Notes under the pieces: generated by a model
Told to the model about the DNA's origin: nothing
What the model saw: the letters and a program-made list of their open reading frames with translations, nothing else
The model's database searches: none
Assembly: GCF_011682175.1 (NCBI RefSeq)
Contig: NZ_WHJG01000019.1
Coordinates: 1-64,000 of the forward strand
Source: Massilia frigida
Lineage (GTDB): Bacteria > Pseudomonadota > Gammaproteobacteria > Burkholderiales > Burkholderiaceae_D
DNA length: 64,000 nt
Direction: 5' to 3'
In this document: one piece after another, positions 16,636-25,391 of the stretch
How the letters are laid out: the number at the start of each line of letters is the position of its first letter
Numbering within the stretch: the stretch's first letter is position 1
Made by a program: the position numbers and the translations under genes

Positions 16636-16681
16636 CTGCACGTAATTCGTAAACCTTCTATAATTTCAGTAATTCCTGAAA
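16636..16681 (+). promoter_or_regulatory. Promoter and inverted repeat of the cyd operon
   Basis: A perfect -10 box TATAAT (16659-16664) lies 17 bases after a weak -35-like CTGCAC (16636-16641). Directly on the -10/start region sits an inverted repeat TTTCAG-TAATTC-CTGAAA (16664-16681), well placed for a repressor. It is 27 bases upstream of the GbsR-type regulator, the first gene of the operon, so autoregulation is the simplest reading (inference). Confidence 0.65.
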
Positions 16682-16708
16682 ATTCAATACTTCCAAAGAC
16701 CTATAGAC

Positions 16709-17326
16709 ATGACCAATCTCAGTCCACTTGCCCAGAAATTCATCCTCCACTTCGGCGAAATGGGCAGCCGCTGGGGCATCAACCGGACCGTGGGCCAGAT
16801 TTACGCCCTGCTGTACGTACTGGCCAAGCCGCTCAATGCCGACGAAATCGCCGAACATCTGCAGTTTTCGCGCTCGAACGTGTCGATGGGACTGAAGGAA
16901 TTGCAGTCCTGGCGCCTGGTCAAGCTGCTGCACCAGCCGGGCGACCGCCGCGAGTACTTCGAGCCGCCCAAGGATATCTGGGACATCTTCAAGGCCCTGC
17001 TGGAGGAGCGCCGCCGCCGCGAAGTCGAGCCGACCCTGTCGATGCTGCGCGACGCCCTGCTCGAAACGCCGGCCACCGACGCCGACCGCGTCGCCCAGGA
17101 GCGCATGCGCGAGATGTACAACCTGATCGAGCTGTCGAGCTCCTGGTTCGACGACGTGCAGCGCCTGTCGCCCGAAACCCTCACCTCGCTGATGAAAATG
17201 GGCTCCACGGTGAAAACCCTGCTCAACGTCGGCGACACCGTGCGCGGCACCTTCCGCAAGAAGCGCGCCCCCGAGCCGGCCGCCACCGACGCAACGCCCG
17301 CCGACAGCGGCGCCAAAGGCGAATAA
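16709..17326 (+). CDS. GbsR/MarR family transcriptional regulator of the cyd operon
   Basis: A 205-residue winged-helix regulator. The GbsR-type N-terminus (FILHFGEMGSRWGINRTVGQ) is followed by the DNA-binding HTH LNADEIAEHLQFSRSNVSMG and a wing ending in GDRREYF. The C-terminal 110 residues are helical and end in a Pro/Ala-rich tail. It is the first gene of a tight plus-strand operon: cydP starts one base after its stop, followed by cydA, cydB and cydX. This, with the inverted repeat over its promoter, makes it a likely autoregulated local regulator of cytochrome bd. The inducing signal is unknown; respiratory or redox state is possible. Confidence 0.88.
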   Translation: MTNLSPLAQKFILHFGEMGSRWGINRTVGQIYALLYVLAKPLNADEIAEHLQFSRSNVSMGLKELQSWRLVKLLHQPGDRREYFEPPKDIWDIFKALLEERRRREVEPTLSMLRDALLETPATDADRVAQERMREMYNLIELSSSWFDDVQRLSPETLTSLMKMGSTVKTLLNVGDTVRGTFRKKRAPEPAATDATPADSGAKGE

Positions 17327-17327
17327 G

Positions 17328-17534
17328 ATGCGCGCCCTTCTCCACCGTCTCCCGTTCGCACTGGCGATCACGCTGGTGCTGGTTTTGAAGGTCGTCCTCC
17401 TGTTCATGCTCCACAAAGCCTTCTTCTCCACGCCCCAAGTAAAAAAAATGCGCATGCCGACCGCGCAGGTGGAACAGCACCTGCTCGATACGCCGCGACC
17501 GAAACCCTCTCTTCCTGCCAAGGCCACGCCATGA
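17328..17534 (+). CDS. cydP: Cytochrome oxidase putative small subunit CydP
   Basis: A 68-residue membrane protein with one transmembrane helix (residues 10-30, FALAITLVLVLKVVLLFML), a short positively charged N-terminus, and a proline-rich C-terminal tail. This layout and its position directly before cydA match CydP, a small protein found upstream of cytochrome bd genes in betaproteobacteria. Its stop overlaps the cydA start by 4 bases (ATGA), so it is translationally coupled. It probably aids assembly or stability of the bd oxidase. Confidence 0.85.
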   Translation: MRALLHRLPFALAITLVLVLKVVLLFMLHKAFFSTPQVKKMRMPTAQVEQHLLDTPRPKPSLPAKATP

Positions 17535-19093
17535 TTCCCATTGATGATGTTGTCAGCCTGTCGCGGCTGCAGTTCGCCGCGACCGCCATGTATCACTTCC
17601 TGTTTGTCCCGCTCACGCTCGGCCTGTCGTGGATCCTGGTGATCATGGAGTCGGTCTACGTGATGACCGGCCGCGAAATCTACCGCGACATGACCAAGTT
17701 CTGGGGCAAGCTGTTCGGCATTAACTTCGCCATGGGCGTCACCACCGGCATCACCCTCGAATTCCAGTTCGGGACCAACTGGGCTTACTACTCGCACTAC
17801 GTGGGCGACATCTTCGGCACCCCGCTGGCGATCGAAGGCATGATGGCCTTCTTCCTCGAATCGACCTTTGTGGGCCTGTTCTTCTTCGGCTGGTCGCGTT
17901 TATCGAAAGTGCAGCACCTCGGCGTGACCTTCCTGGTCGCCCTCGGATCGAGCCTGTCGGCCCTGTGGATCCTGATCGCCAACGGCTGGATGAACAACCC
18001 GGTCGGCGCCGAGTTCAACTTCGAAACCATGCGCATGGAACTGGTCAGCATGACGGACGTGATCTTCAATCCGGTCGCCCAGGTCAAGTTCGTGCACACC
18101 GTCGCCGCCGGCTACGTGACCGCCTCGATGTTCGTGCTGGGCGTGTCCGCCTTTTACCTGCTCAAGGCACGCGACGTGCCGTTCGCACTGCGCTCGTTCG
18201 CGATCGCGGCCGGCTTCGGCCTGGCCTCGACCCTGTCGGTGATCGTGCTGGGCGACGAATCGGGCTACACCGCCGGTGAAGTCAACAAGGTCAAGCTGGC
18301 CGCCATCGAAGCGGAATGGGAAACCGAGCCCGCTCCCGCCGGCATCACCCTGATCGGCCTGCCCAACGACAAAGAGGAACGTACCGACTACGCCGTCAAG
18401 ATTCCCTACGTCCTGGGCCTGATCGCCACCCGCTCGCTCGATACCAAGGTCACCGGCATCAAGGACCTGAAAAAGCTGCACGAGACGCGCATCCGCAACG
18501 GCATGCTCTCGTACGCAGCCCTCACGCGACTCAAGAGCGGCGACAAGTCGCCCGAAGCGCGCGCCGAATTTCTGCGCCTGAAGGACGACCTGGGGTACGG
18601 CCTGCTGCTGAAAAAATACACGCCGCGCGTGATCGACGCCACCGAGGCGCAGATCAGGATGGCGGTCAACGATACCGTGCCCAAGGTCGCGCCGCTGTTC
18701 TGGTCGTTCCGCATCATGGTCGGCCTGGGGTTCCTGTTCCTGTTCATCTTCAGCGCCTCGTTCTACTTCCTGATCCGCAAGCGCCTGGCGCAGCAGCGCT
18801 GGCTGCTGAAACTGGCCGTGATCTCGATCCCGCTGCCATGGGTGGCGGCGGAACTGGGCTGGGTGGTGGCCGAATACGGGCGCCAGCCATGGACCATCGC
18901 CGGCATCCTGCCGACCCACCTGTCGGCGTCGACCCTGCAGGTGTCGAATCTGTATTTCAGCCTGGCCGGCTTCATCGGTTTCTACACGCTGCTGCTGGTA
19001 ATCGAAATGGGACTGATGATCAAGTTCACGCGCCTGGGGCCGAGCGCCCTGCACACGGGTAAATATCACTGGGAAAAGCTGGAGGCCGCATGA
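17531..19093 (+). CDS. cydA: Cytochrome bd ubiquinol oxidase subunit I
   Basis: A 520-residue multi-pass membrane subunit that carries haems b558, b595 and d and the quinol site. Expected ligands are present: His22 (MYHFLF; high-spin haem), His189 (FVHTVAAGY; b558) and Met396 (RIMVGLGF; b558). The GWVVAEYGRQPW block near the C-terminus is the family signature. The length (about that of E. coli CydA, 522) and the long insert at residues 255-375 show a long Q-loop, so this is a true bd-I-type quinol oxidase rather than the short-loop cyanide-insensitive type. It overlaps cydP upstream and cydB downstream by 4 bases each. Confidence 0.97.
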   Translation: MIPIDDVVSLSRLQFAATAMYHFLFVPLTLGLSWILVIMESVYVMTGREIYRDMTKFWGKLFGINFAMGVTTGITLEFQFGTNWAYYSHYVGDIFGTPLAIEGMMAFFLESTFVGLFFFGWSRLSKVQHLGVTFLVALGSSLSALWILIANGWMNNPVGAEFNFETMRMELVSMTDVIFNPVAQVKFVHTVAAGYVTASMFVLGVSAFYLLKARDVPFALRSFAIAAGFGLASTLSVIVLGDESGYTAGEVNKVKLAAIEAEWETEPAPAGITLIGLPNDKEERTDYAVKIPYVLGLIATRSLDTKVTGIKDLKKLHETRIRNGMLSYAALTRLKSGDKSPEARAEFLRLKDDLGYGLLLKKYTPRVIDATEAQIRMAVNDTVPKVAPLFWSFRIMVGLGFLFLFIFSASFYFLIRKRLAQQRWLLKLAVISIPLPWVAAELGWVVAEYGRQPWTIAGILPTHLSASTLQVSNLYFSLAGFIGFYTLLLVIEMGLMIKFTRLGPSALHTGKYHWEKLEAA

Positions 19094-20232
19094 TCTTCGA
19101 CTACGACACGCTCAAAGTCATCTGGTGGGGCTTCGTCGGCATTCTGCTGATCGGCTTCGCGCTGACCAACGGCTTCGACTTCGGGGTCGGCATGTGGCTG
19201 CCCTTCCTGGGCAAGGACGACATGGAACGGCGCGTCATCATCAACGTGATCGGCCCGACCTGGGAAGGCAACCAGACCTGGTTCATCGCCGCCGGCGGCG
19301 TCATGTTCGCGGCCTGGCCGCTGGTGTACGCGGCCGCCTTCTCCGGCTTTTATGTGGCGCTGATGCTGCTGCTCTTTGCGCTGTTCTTCCGGCCGGTCGG
19401 CTTCGACTACCGCAGCAAACTGGCAGACCCGCGCTGGCGCAATGCCTGGGACTGGGGCTTGTTCACCGGTGGCTTCGTGCCGCCGCTAATCTTCGGCATC
19501 GCCTTCGGCAACCTGCTGCAGGGTGTGCCCTTCCACTACGACGACACCATGCGCATGGAGTACACCGGCAGCTTCTTCGGCCTGTTCAATCCTTTCGGCC
19601 TGCTGGCCGGCGTGCTGGGCGTGTCGATGCTGGCCATGCACGGCGCCACCTACCTGGTTCAAAAGACCGAGGACGTCATCGCGGCGCGCGCGCGCAAGGC
19701 GGCCATGGCGGCCGGCGCGGTCACCGTGGCCGCGTTCGCGCTGGCCGGCGTGTGGGTCGCCACCGGCATGGACGGCTTTCGCATCGTCTCGATGCCGCCG
19801 GTCGACAGCGCCTTCATGCCGACCGCCAAAGTGGTCGAACGCGGCGTCGGCGCGTGGATGGATAACTACGCGCGCTGGCCGCTCACGATCGCCTTCCCGG
19901 TACTGGGCCTGGTCGGCGCGGCGCTGGCGGTGGCCTTGTGCGCGGCGCGCCGCAGCCTGGCGGCGTTCCTGGCCAGCGGCGTGTCGGTGGCGTCGATCCT
20001 GCTCACGGCCGGCGCGGCCATGTTCCCCTTCATCATGCCATCATCGCTCTCGCCCGGCAGCGGCCTGACCGCGTGGGATGCGGTGGCCAGCCACAAGAGC
20101 CTGGGCGTGATGTTCTGGGTGCTCGTGATCATGCTGCCGATCGTGGTGCTGTACACCAGCTGGGTGTACTCGATCATGCGCGGCAAGGTCACCGCGGCGC
20201 ACATCCGTGAAAACGAACACGAATCTTATTAG
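19090..20232 (+). CDS. cydB: Cytochrome bd ubiquinol oxidase subunit II
   Basis: A 380-residue integral membrane subunit with about eight to nine transmembrane helices. The N-terminus contains the CydB signature (WWGFVGILLIGFALTNGFDFGVG region) and GPTWEGNQTWFIAAGG. The FPFIMPSSLSPGSGLTAWDA block near residue 320 is also typical. CydB pairs with CydA to complete the oxidase. Start and stop context show tight coupling: ATGA overlap with cydA and a 9-base gap to cydX. Confidence 0.97.
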   Translation: MIFDYDTLKVIWWGFVGILLIGFALTNGFDFGVGMWLPFLGKDDMERRVIINVIGPTWEGNQTWFIAAGGVMFAAWPLVYAAAFSGFYVALMLLLFALFFRPVGFDYRSKLADPRWRNAWDWGLFTGGFVPPLIFGIAFGNLLQGVPFHYDDTMRMEYTGSFFGLFNPFGLLAGVLGVSMLAMHGATYLVQKTEDVIAARARKAAMAAGAVTVAAFALAGVWVATGMDGFRIVSMPPVDSAFMPTAKVVERGVGAWMDNYARWPLTIAFPVLGLVGAALAVALCAARRSLAAFLASGVSVASILLTAGAAMFPFIMPSSLSPGSGLTAWDAVASHKSLGVMFWVLVIMLPIVVLYTSWVYSIMRGKVTAAHIRENEHESY

Positions 20233-20241
20233 GAGCAGACC

Positions 20242-20400
20242 ATGTGGTATTTTGCCTGGATATTAGGGATCGGCCTGGCCCTGTCGGCCGCCATCATCAA
20301 CGTCATGTGGCTGGAGGCGAACTACGCGTTCGGCCTGCGCGACGAAGACGCCACCCGCACCAGTTTTGAAAAGGCCAGCAAGGATAATCTGCTGCTGTGA
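20242..20400 (+). CDS. cydX: Cytochrome bd oxidase small subunit CydX
   Basis: A 52-residue single-helix membrane protein beginning MWYFAWILGIGLALS, the standard CydX/CbdX start, with the conserved tryptophan and a glutamate (WLEAN) after the helix. The C-terminal tail (TSFEKASKDNLLL) is hydrophilic and longer than E. coli CydX (37 residues). AGGAGCAGAC directly upstream supplies its ribosome-binding site. CydX stabilises the haem centres of bd oxidase. The gene is short and easily missed by automated calling. Confidence 0.93.
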   Translation: MWYFAWILGIGLALSAAIINVMWLEANYAFGLRDEDATRTSFEKASKDNLLL

Positions 20401-20427
20401 GCCCGGAGTGACGCGTAAACGCTGTGA

Positions 20428-20456
20428 GCGATCGGCGGCAGGGCGCCGCAGATCGC
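20428..20456. terminator. Hairpin after cydX
   Basis: GCGATCGGCGGC / AGGGC / GCCGCAGATCGC: a 12-bp stem with one mismatch and a 5-base loop, 28 bases after the cydX stop. No T-run follows. It is the probable end of the cyd transcript, facing the convergent gene at 20486. Confidence 0.55.
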
Positions 20457-20485
20457 GTCAGGACATTCGCAGGGCGTTACTGGCG

Positions 20486-21097
20486 TCAGTGAGTCACGCC
20501 GGCGCCGGCCAGGAAGCCGGTTCCGAATATGCTAATCCAGCAAATGCAGCCGATGGCGATCCACACGTAATTGGCCGCTGTAAATCGGCTGTTGCTGCGG
20601 CCCGCGGGATCGCCGCAGCAGGCATTGATATGCTTTTGTGCGCTGAAACTGCTGAAGAATATCCCCACCATCAGAATCAGCATCAGCGCGAGACTCAGGC
20701 CCGACCCCAAGGTCGTTTCGTTCATTCGAGTCAGGACATTCAGGGCAATCAGCATGACCACCAGACCGGTGGCATGGGATTTGTGATCCCATTGCGTCGG
20801 ACGCATCTTTGCCGCCGCGTGCATAGACACTTCATTAAACAGGGAATGGGTGTAAAACACGGCGAAAATGGCGCGCGGTACCGGCCAGATCTCGCTGTCC
20901 GCAGCATTGTCAAGCTTGCATTGCCGTTTGTAGAGGTTCCAGTTCTTGAAATACCAAAAGAACTGATACATGCCCAATGTTGCAAGGAACAGAATCGTGA
21001 ACTTGGTCAGGGAGACGACATAGAACATGTTATCGGAACCAATTGTTGCGCCAATGCTCATGTCGGCTTGGGGTGGAGCGTATAAATTGTCGTTCAT
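20486..21097 (-). CDS. Multi-pass membrane protein, DUF4234-like (hypothetical)
   Basis: A 203-residue protein with a short cytoplasmic start (MNDNLYAPPQADM) and about four predicted membrane segments: near residues 32-52 (FTILFLATLGMYQFFWYF), 113-132, 134-155 and 180-200. The 'YAPPxA' N-terminus followed by 'LGMYQFFWYFKNW' recalls small DUF4234-type membrane proteins. Function is unknown. The gene is AT-richer than its surroundings and stands alone between convergent and divergent neighbours, possible signs of later acquisition. Confidence 0.65.
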   Translation of the reverse strand: MNDNLYAPPQADMSIGATIGSDNMFYVVSLTKFTILFLATLGMYQFFWYFKNWNLYKRQCKLDNAADSEIWPVPRAIFAVFYTHSLFNEVSMHAAAKMRPTQWDHKSHATGLVVMLIALNVLTRMNETTLGSGLSLALMLILMVGIFFSSFSAQKHINACCGDPAGRSNSRFTAANYVWIAIGCICWISIFGTGFLAGAGVTH

Positions 21098-21445
21098 ATA
21101 TTGCACCAAGGAAATTCACGAATTTTAACAGACCGGCGCCTCCTTCTGGTGATTCGCCCTGGACCAATGGGCATCCCGCCACGGCATGCTCGGCGCTGAA
21201 CTGCGCGCCCTGGCGCATTGCACGCCAACGTTACGCAGTAGCGCAGCACGCAGGCGTCACCGTCGACTTCGTAAAAGCGCCCGGCGTTACCAGTCTGATG
21301 AACAGTAGAATTCCCACACCGCACAGAGAGCGTGGACAAGCGTTCGGGCCTGCCATGTCGCCGCACAGCCAACCCGGGCACTGCCGATGAACTTCCCCTT
21401 CATGCTGGCCGGCCCCACTCCAGGCTGATATGGTAAAGTGCCCCC
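21098..21445. other. Divergent intergenic region, no gene seen
   Basis: About 350 bases between the membrane protein gene (minus) and the YgjP-like gene (plus). It should contain both promoters. No repeats, RNA genes or clear operator were recognised. Short open frames on both strands look non-coding. Confidence 0.4.
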
Positions 21446-21952
21446 ATGCAACCCCTCAAATACTTAGGCGCCTATTCCGACCAGACGCTCGCACAAGTGA
21501 CCGCGCTAATCGAGCAGAACAAGCTCGGCGAAGTGCTGCAGAAGCGCTACCCCGCCGCCCACGGCGTACGGACCGACAAAGCCCTGTACGACTACGTGCA
21601 AGACCTCAAGACCGAATTCCTGCGCAATGCCGATCCGATCAACAAGGTGGCCTTCGACAACAAGATCCACGTGATCCAGCACGCGCTCGGCCTGCACACC
21701 ACCATTTCTCGGGTCCAGGGCAACAAGCTCAAGTCGAAGCACGAAATCCGCGTGGCCACCGTATTCAAGGACGCCCCCATCGAATTCCTGCGCATGATCG
21801 CCGTCCATGAGCTGGCGCACGTCAAGGAAAAGCAGCACGACAAGGCTTTCTACAAGCTGTGCTGCTACATGGAACCGAACTATCACCAGTACGAGTTCGA
21901 CCTGAGGCTGTACCTGACGCAGCTCGACGTGTCAGGCCAGCGCCTCTGGTAA
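21446..21952 (+). CDS. YgjP-like metallopeptidase (DUF45)
   Basis: A 168-residue cytoplasmic protein with a zinc-peptidase site HELAHVKEKQHD: His121, Glu122, His125 and a third ligand His131. This is the HExxH-x5-H pattern of the YgjP / DUF45 (M48-related, WLM-like) family. The upstream helix carries KTEFLRNADPINKVAFDNK. No signal peptide or membrane helix is visible. Physiological substrate is unknown. It ends 4 bases before the stop of the convergent GH43 gene. Confidence 0.85.
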   Translation: MQPLKYLGAYSDQTLAQVTALIEQNKLGEVLQKRYPAAHGVRTDKALYDYVQDLKTEFLRNADPINKVAFDNKIHVIQHALGLHTTISRVQGNKLKSKHEIRVATVFKDAPIEFLRMIAVHELAHVKEKQHDKAFYKLCCYMEPNYHQYEFDLRLYLTQLDVSGQRLW

Positions 21953-21956
21953 GCAG

Positions 21957-23327
21957 CTAACGCCGCTGCAGCGCCCACTGCTCGCTGGCAGCGTTGTTGA
22001 GCGGGTTCTGGATGATGGCCGCATTGTCCTGCGTGCTGCCGCCCTTGATGTCGAGCGCCATGCCGCTCAACTGGTTGCTCACCGTATTCCAGCCTGCCCC
22101 CAAGCTGGCGAAACGCCATTTCTGCCCGCCGCCGGCCCAGTAATCCCACTGCGCGATGGGGGTCCCGGCCGTGGTGGAATTGCCGTAGTTATCCAGGCTG
22201 CGCAGGCTGCCCGCGTTGATGATGCTGTAATACCCATCGCCCTGCCCGATCACATACCACGACTGGTGCTTCGCCCCGCTGTCGGCAGCCTGCTGCACCA
22301 TGGCGCCATTGGCCGTTGCCGCGCCGGCCACCGTCAGCACCTTGCCGCTGGCGCGCGACTTGATCGCATAGGCGCCGTCGCTGATGCCGCCGCAGCCGGC
22401 AAAGCTGGTGAAATTACGCGTCATGCCCGGCCAGCCACCGCTGTACGTCATCCTCAGCAGGTCCAGCTTGGCCTTGCCCCCGTCGGCCAGGTCGTAATAA
22501 TGCGTGGAGACGAAATTGCAGCCATCCTGCTTGAGCACCGCCACGTGCCCCGGCCCCCGGTACTTGCCGTCGCTGACAGGCAGGATGGTGCGCACGCCGG
22601 AATACGGCCCCGTGATGCTGGTCGCGCGCTGCACTTCCACGTAATAGGTGCTGTCGGCCCACTTGCAGCAGGCGCCGCGGTTGACGAACAGGTAGTAGTA
22701 CCCGCCATTGCGCGTGATGTAGGGCGCCTCGATGTCCTGATGTCCGCCGCCCAGGATCCTGGTCACGCTGCCGGCCAGCTTGCCGGTGGCCTGGTTGATC
22801 TGCGCCACCCCGATCCCGCCAAAGAACGAGCCATACGACAAATACACCTTGCCGTCATGGTCGCGCATCAGGGCCGGGTCGATCGCGTTGATCTCCGTGA
22901 ACCCACCGAACGATTCGAGCACGATGCCAAGGTCGGTCCAGGACGGATTTTTGAGCGACGCCGAACGCGCCACGCCGATCGCCGACGTGGTCGTGCCCCA
23001 TTGCGACACCGAGTAGTACAGGTAGTAGTAGCCGTTCATGTGGATTACGTCGGGCGCCCACATCGCCCCCTTGAAGCCCGGGATCTTGTTGGCGATCCAG
23101 GCCGGGTAGGTGGAAAACACCGGTTTGGCCTGCGCCGACCAGGTCACCAGGTCCTTCGAGGTCGAGTGCCAGATGCCCTCGTCGCTCGTGGTGAAGTTGA
23201 AGTACGTGTCGCCGTCCTTCGTGATGGTGCCGGGGTCGTGGGCATTCTTGACGCCAGCCAGTTCGATGGCTGGCGCCGGGGTGGCGGCCAGGGCGAGGCA
23301 AAGCGCCGCCAGTCGTGGTTTTAACAT
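21957..23327 (-). CDS. Secreted GH43 arabinan endo-1,5-alpha-L-arabinosidase with ricin-type lectin domain
   Basis: A 456-residue secreted glycoside hydrolase. A signal peptide covers residues 1-20. The GH43 five-bladed propeller (about 22-310) has the expected acids: Asp31 (NAHDPGTI, base), Asp150 (AIDPALM, pKa modulator) and Glu200 (QDIEAPYI, acid). Residues 315-456 form a ricin-B beta-trefoil (CBM13-like) with repeats such as KHQSWYVIGQGDGYYSI and QKWRFASLG. The mix suggests an endo-arabinanase acting on plant pectin arabinan. Two cysteine pairs (CC near 225; CGG near 313) may be disulphides. It faces the porin gene divergently. Confidence 0.9.
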   Translation of the reverse strand: MLKPRLAALCLALAATPAPAIELAGVKNAHDPGTITKDGDTYFNFTTSDEGIWHSTSKDLVTWSAQAKPVFSTYPAWIANKIPGFKGAMWAPDVIHMNGYYYLYYSVSQWGTTTSAIGVARSASLKNPSWTDLGIVLESFGGFTEINAIDPALMRDHDGKVYLSYGSFFGGIGVAQINQATGKLAGSVTRILGGGHQDIEAPYITRNGGYYYLFVNRGACCKWADSTYYVEVQRATSITGPYSGVRTILPVSDGKYRGPGHVAVLKQDGCNFVSTHYYDLADGGKAKLDLLRMTYSGGWPGMTRNFTSFAGCGGISDGAYAIKSRASGKVLTVAGAATANGAMVQQAADSGAKHQSWYVIGQGDGYYSIINAGSLRSLDNYGNSTTAGTPIAQWDYWAGGGQKWRFASLGAGWNTVSNQLSGMALDIKGGSTQDNAAIIQNPLNNAASEQWALQRR

Positions 23328-23681
23328 GGGTCTCCGATCTTGTTATGTGCTTGTCCTGCCAATGCAGGGTAGGCCGCCCCGCCCGCGCCGGCCAATGACT
23401 TTTTTACATCGCGCGATCACCGTTTCGGTATCGCCCGCCATGCGCGTGAAAGTCGATTCTCACCGAATGTTGCATTTCCGCAGCACAAGTTATCAGAACG
23501 ATTACGTCCGGCTGGATAATGATCGACAAGCGCCACCCTGCTCTATAAAGTCGAGTCTGAACCCGCGCCGGCCCGACCCCCGCCATCCTGACAAAAAACC
23601 ATCCCCCCGCACCTGGCCCTTCGCTCGCGCGCGCACCACCGTGCTGCGCCTCCGCAAGACATGCCCCACCGGACTTCATTC
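23328..23681. other. Divergent intergenic region
   Basis: About 350 bases between the GH43 gene (minus) and the porin-like gene (plus). It must hold both promoters. The middle part (23455-23560) is AT-richer than the flanks and is the probable promoter zone. No operator or RNA gene could be named. Confidence 0.4.
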
Positions 23682-24944
23682 ATGCACAAGTTTTACCCAC
23701 GCCCCGCCCATCTCGTCGTCACGCGCGCCTGCGCCCTGGGCGTCGTGCTGCTGGCCGGCGTCGACGCGCGCGCGGCCGATCCCGATGCCCTGAACTGGAC
23801 CTTCGGCGGCTTCGGCACGGCTGCGGTGAGCCATTCCGACAACCGCCAGGCCGACTTCAGTTCCAGCGTGCTCAAGGCCACCGGCGCCGGCTACACCAGG
23901 GCCTGGAGCCCGCATGTGGACAGCCGCCTCGGCGCGCAACTGGGCGTCACCGTCAACAAGCAGTGGTCGGGCGTGGTGCAGGTGATCACCGAACAGCGGC
24001 TCGACCGCAGCTACCGCCCCATCGTCGAATGGGCCAACCTGAAATACCAGGCCACGCCCGACCTGTCGCTGCGCCTCGGCCGCATCGCGCTGCCAGTGTT
24101 CCTGGCGGCCGACTACCGCAAGATCGGCTACGCCTATCCATGGGCGCGCACCCCGGTCGAAGTCTACGACGCCATCCCGATCAGTAACAGCGACGGGATC
24201 GACATCAGTTACCGCTGGCGCGCCAGCGGCGTCAAGTTCGTCAGCCAGGCGGTCGTTGGCGGCACCACCCTCGATCTGCTCGGCGACAACAAGGTCAAGT
24301 CACGCAAGCTGGCCGGGGTATCGACCACGGCCGAACGGGGCGCCCTGAGCGGCCGTATCAGCGCCTTCAGCAGCGAGGTGTCGATCAACCTGGCCGAATA
24401 CCTGTTCGACGGCTTGCGCCAGTTCGGCCCGCGCGGCGAAGCGCTGGCGCGTCAATATGAAGTCGAGCGCAAGCGCTTCAACGCCCTGACCCTCGGCGCC
24501 ACCTACGATCCGGGCAACTGGTTCGCCATGGCCGAAATCGGGCGCTTTACCAGCCATTCCTTCTTCGGCAAATCGATTACCTTGTATTCCAGCGCCGGCT
24601 ACCGCTTCGGCGCGTTCACGCCCTACATCGCCTTTGCCAGCGCCAAGGCCAGGAGCCGGACGCGCGACCCCGGCCTGCCGCTCGACGGCTTGCCGCCGGC
24701 GCTGGCCGCGCGGGCCGCCCAACTCAACGAAAGCTTGAACTACCTGTTGATGAGCGTGCCGGTCCAGAACACCGCCAGCGCCGGCGTGCGCTGGGATGTG
24801 CGCCGCAATATCGCCCTCAAGCTCCAGTACGACCGGGTGCGGCCGGGCGAGCACTCGCGTGGCACCCTGTTCAACGTGCAGCCGGGCTTCGGCGCGCATC
24901 CGCGCGTCAACCTCGCGAGCGCGGTGCTCGATTTCGTGTTCTGA
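23682..24944 (+). CDS. Porin-like outer-membrane beta-barrel protein
   Basis: A 420-residue outer-membrane protein. The ATG at 23682 opens a signal peptide with cleavage near DARAADP; an in-frame ATG at 23661 is an alternative. The remainder alternates hydrophobic strands and Gly/Asn turns (WTFGGFGTAAVSHSD at the mature start, then WANLKYQATPDLSLRLGRI), and ends in the barrel strand SAVLDFVF with terminal Phe, the signal for BAM insertion. It belongs to the porin-like class without a named substrate. A substrate-binding-like protein gene follows 10 bases downstream and a GGDEF-EAL gene after that. Confidence 0.82.
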   Translation: MHKFYPRPAHLVVTRACALGVVLLAGVDARAADPDALNWTFGGFGTAAVSHSDNRQADFSSSVLKATGAGYTRAWSPHVDSRLGAQLGVTVNKQWSGVVQVITEQRLDRSYRPIVEWANLKYQATPDLSLRLGRIALPVFLAADYRKIGYAYPWARTPVEVYDAIPISNSDGIDISYRWRASGVKFVSQAVVGGTTLDLLGDNKVKSRKLAGVSTTAERGALSGRISAFSSEVSINLAEYLFDGLRQFGPRGEALARQYEVERKRFNALTLGATYDPGNWFAMAEIGRFTSHSFFGKSITLYSSAGYRFGAFTPYIAFASAKARSRTRDPGLPLDGLPPALAARAAQLNESLNYLLMSVPVQNTASAGVRWDVRRNIALKLQYDRVRPGEHSRGTLFNVQPGFGAHPRVNLASAVLDFVF

Positions 24945-24954
24945 GGGCGCCGGC

Positions 24955-25389
24955 ATGAACAACCATTCCTTTCGCCACCTGCTGGCCGCCTGCGCCCTGG
25001 CGCTGCAGCCGCTGCACGCCGCCGGCACCGAGCTGGTGGTGATCGTCTCGGCCAAAAGCGCGGTCGCCAGCATGCGCGCCGAGCAGGTGGCCGACATCTT
25101 CCTCGGCCAGGTCGGCACCTTTCCGGACGGTGCCGAAGCGGTCGCGCTCGACCAGCGCATCGGCACCGGCCTGCGCGACGAATTCTATGCGCGCGTCACC
25201 GCCAAGACGCCGGCGCTGCTGAAAGCTTACTGGACCAAGATGATCTTCACCGGGCGCGGCCAGCCGCCCCAGGAAGCGCCCGACAGCGCCGCCGTGCGCC
25301 GCATGGTGGCCGATAACCCGGCGCTGATCGGCTACATCGACAAGGCGGCGCTCGACCACAGCGTCAAGGCCGTGCTGGTGGTGCGCTGA
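24955..25389 (+). CDS. Small PstS-like periplasmic binding protein
   Basis: A 144-residue exported protein. The signal peptide ends near LHAAGT (residue 24). The mature part matches the first lobe of PstS-type phosphate-binding proteins (VVIVSAKSAVASMRAEQVADIFLG, then FPDGAEAVALDQR and a C-terminal GYIDKAAL). It is half the size of a transport-type PBP and has no ABC permease neighbours, so it is unlikely to be a transporter part. Between a porin and a membrane GGDEF-EAL protein it may instead supply a ligand signal to the sensor (inference). Confidence 0.8.
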   Translation: MNNHSFRHLLAACALALQPLHAAGTELVVIVSAKSAVASMRAEQVADIFLGQVGTFPDGAEAVALDQRIGTGLRDEFYARVTAKTPALLKAYWTKMIFTGRGQPPQEAPDSAAVRRMVADNPALIGYIDKAALDHSVKAVLVVR

Positions 25390-25391
25390 CC

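Noticed and set aside
20428-20456. Canonical Rho-independent terminator after cydX
   Set aside because: A hairpin is present but without a T-run, so only a weak terminator call was made.
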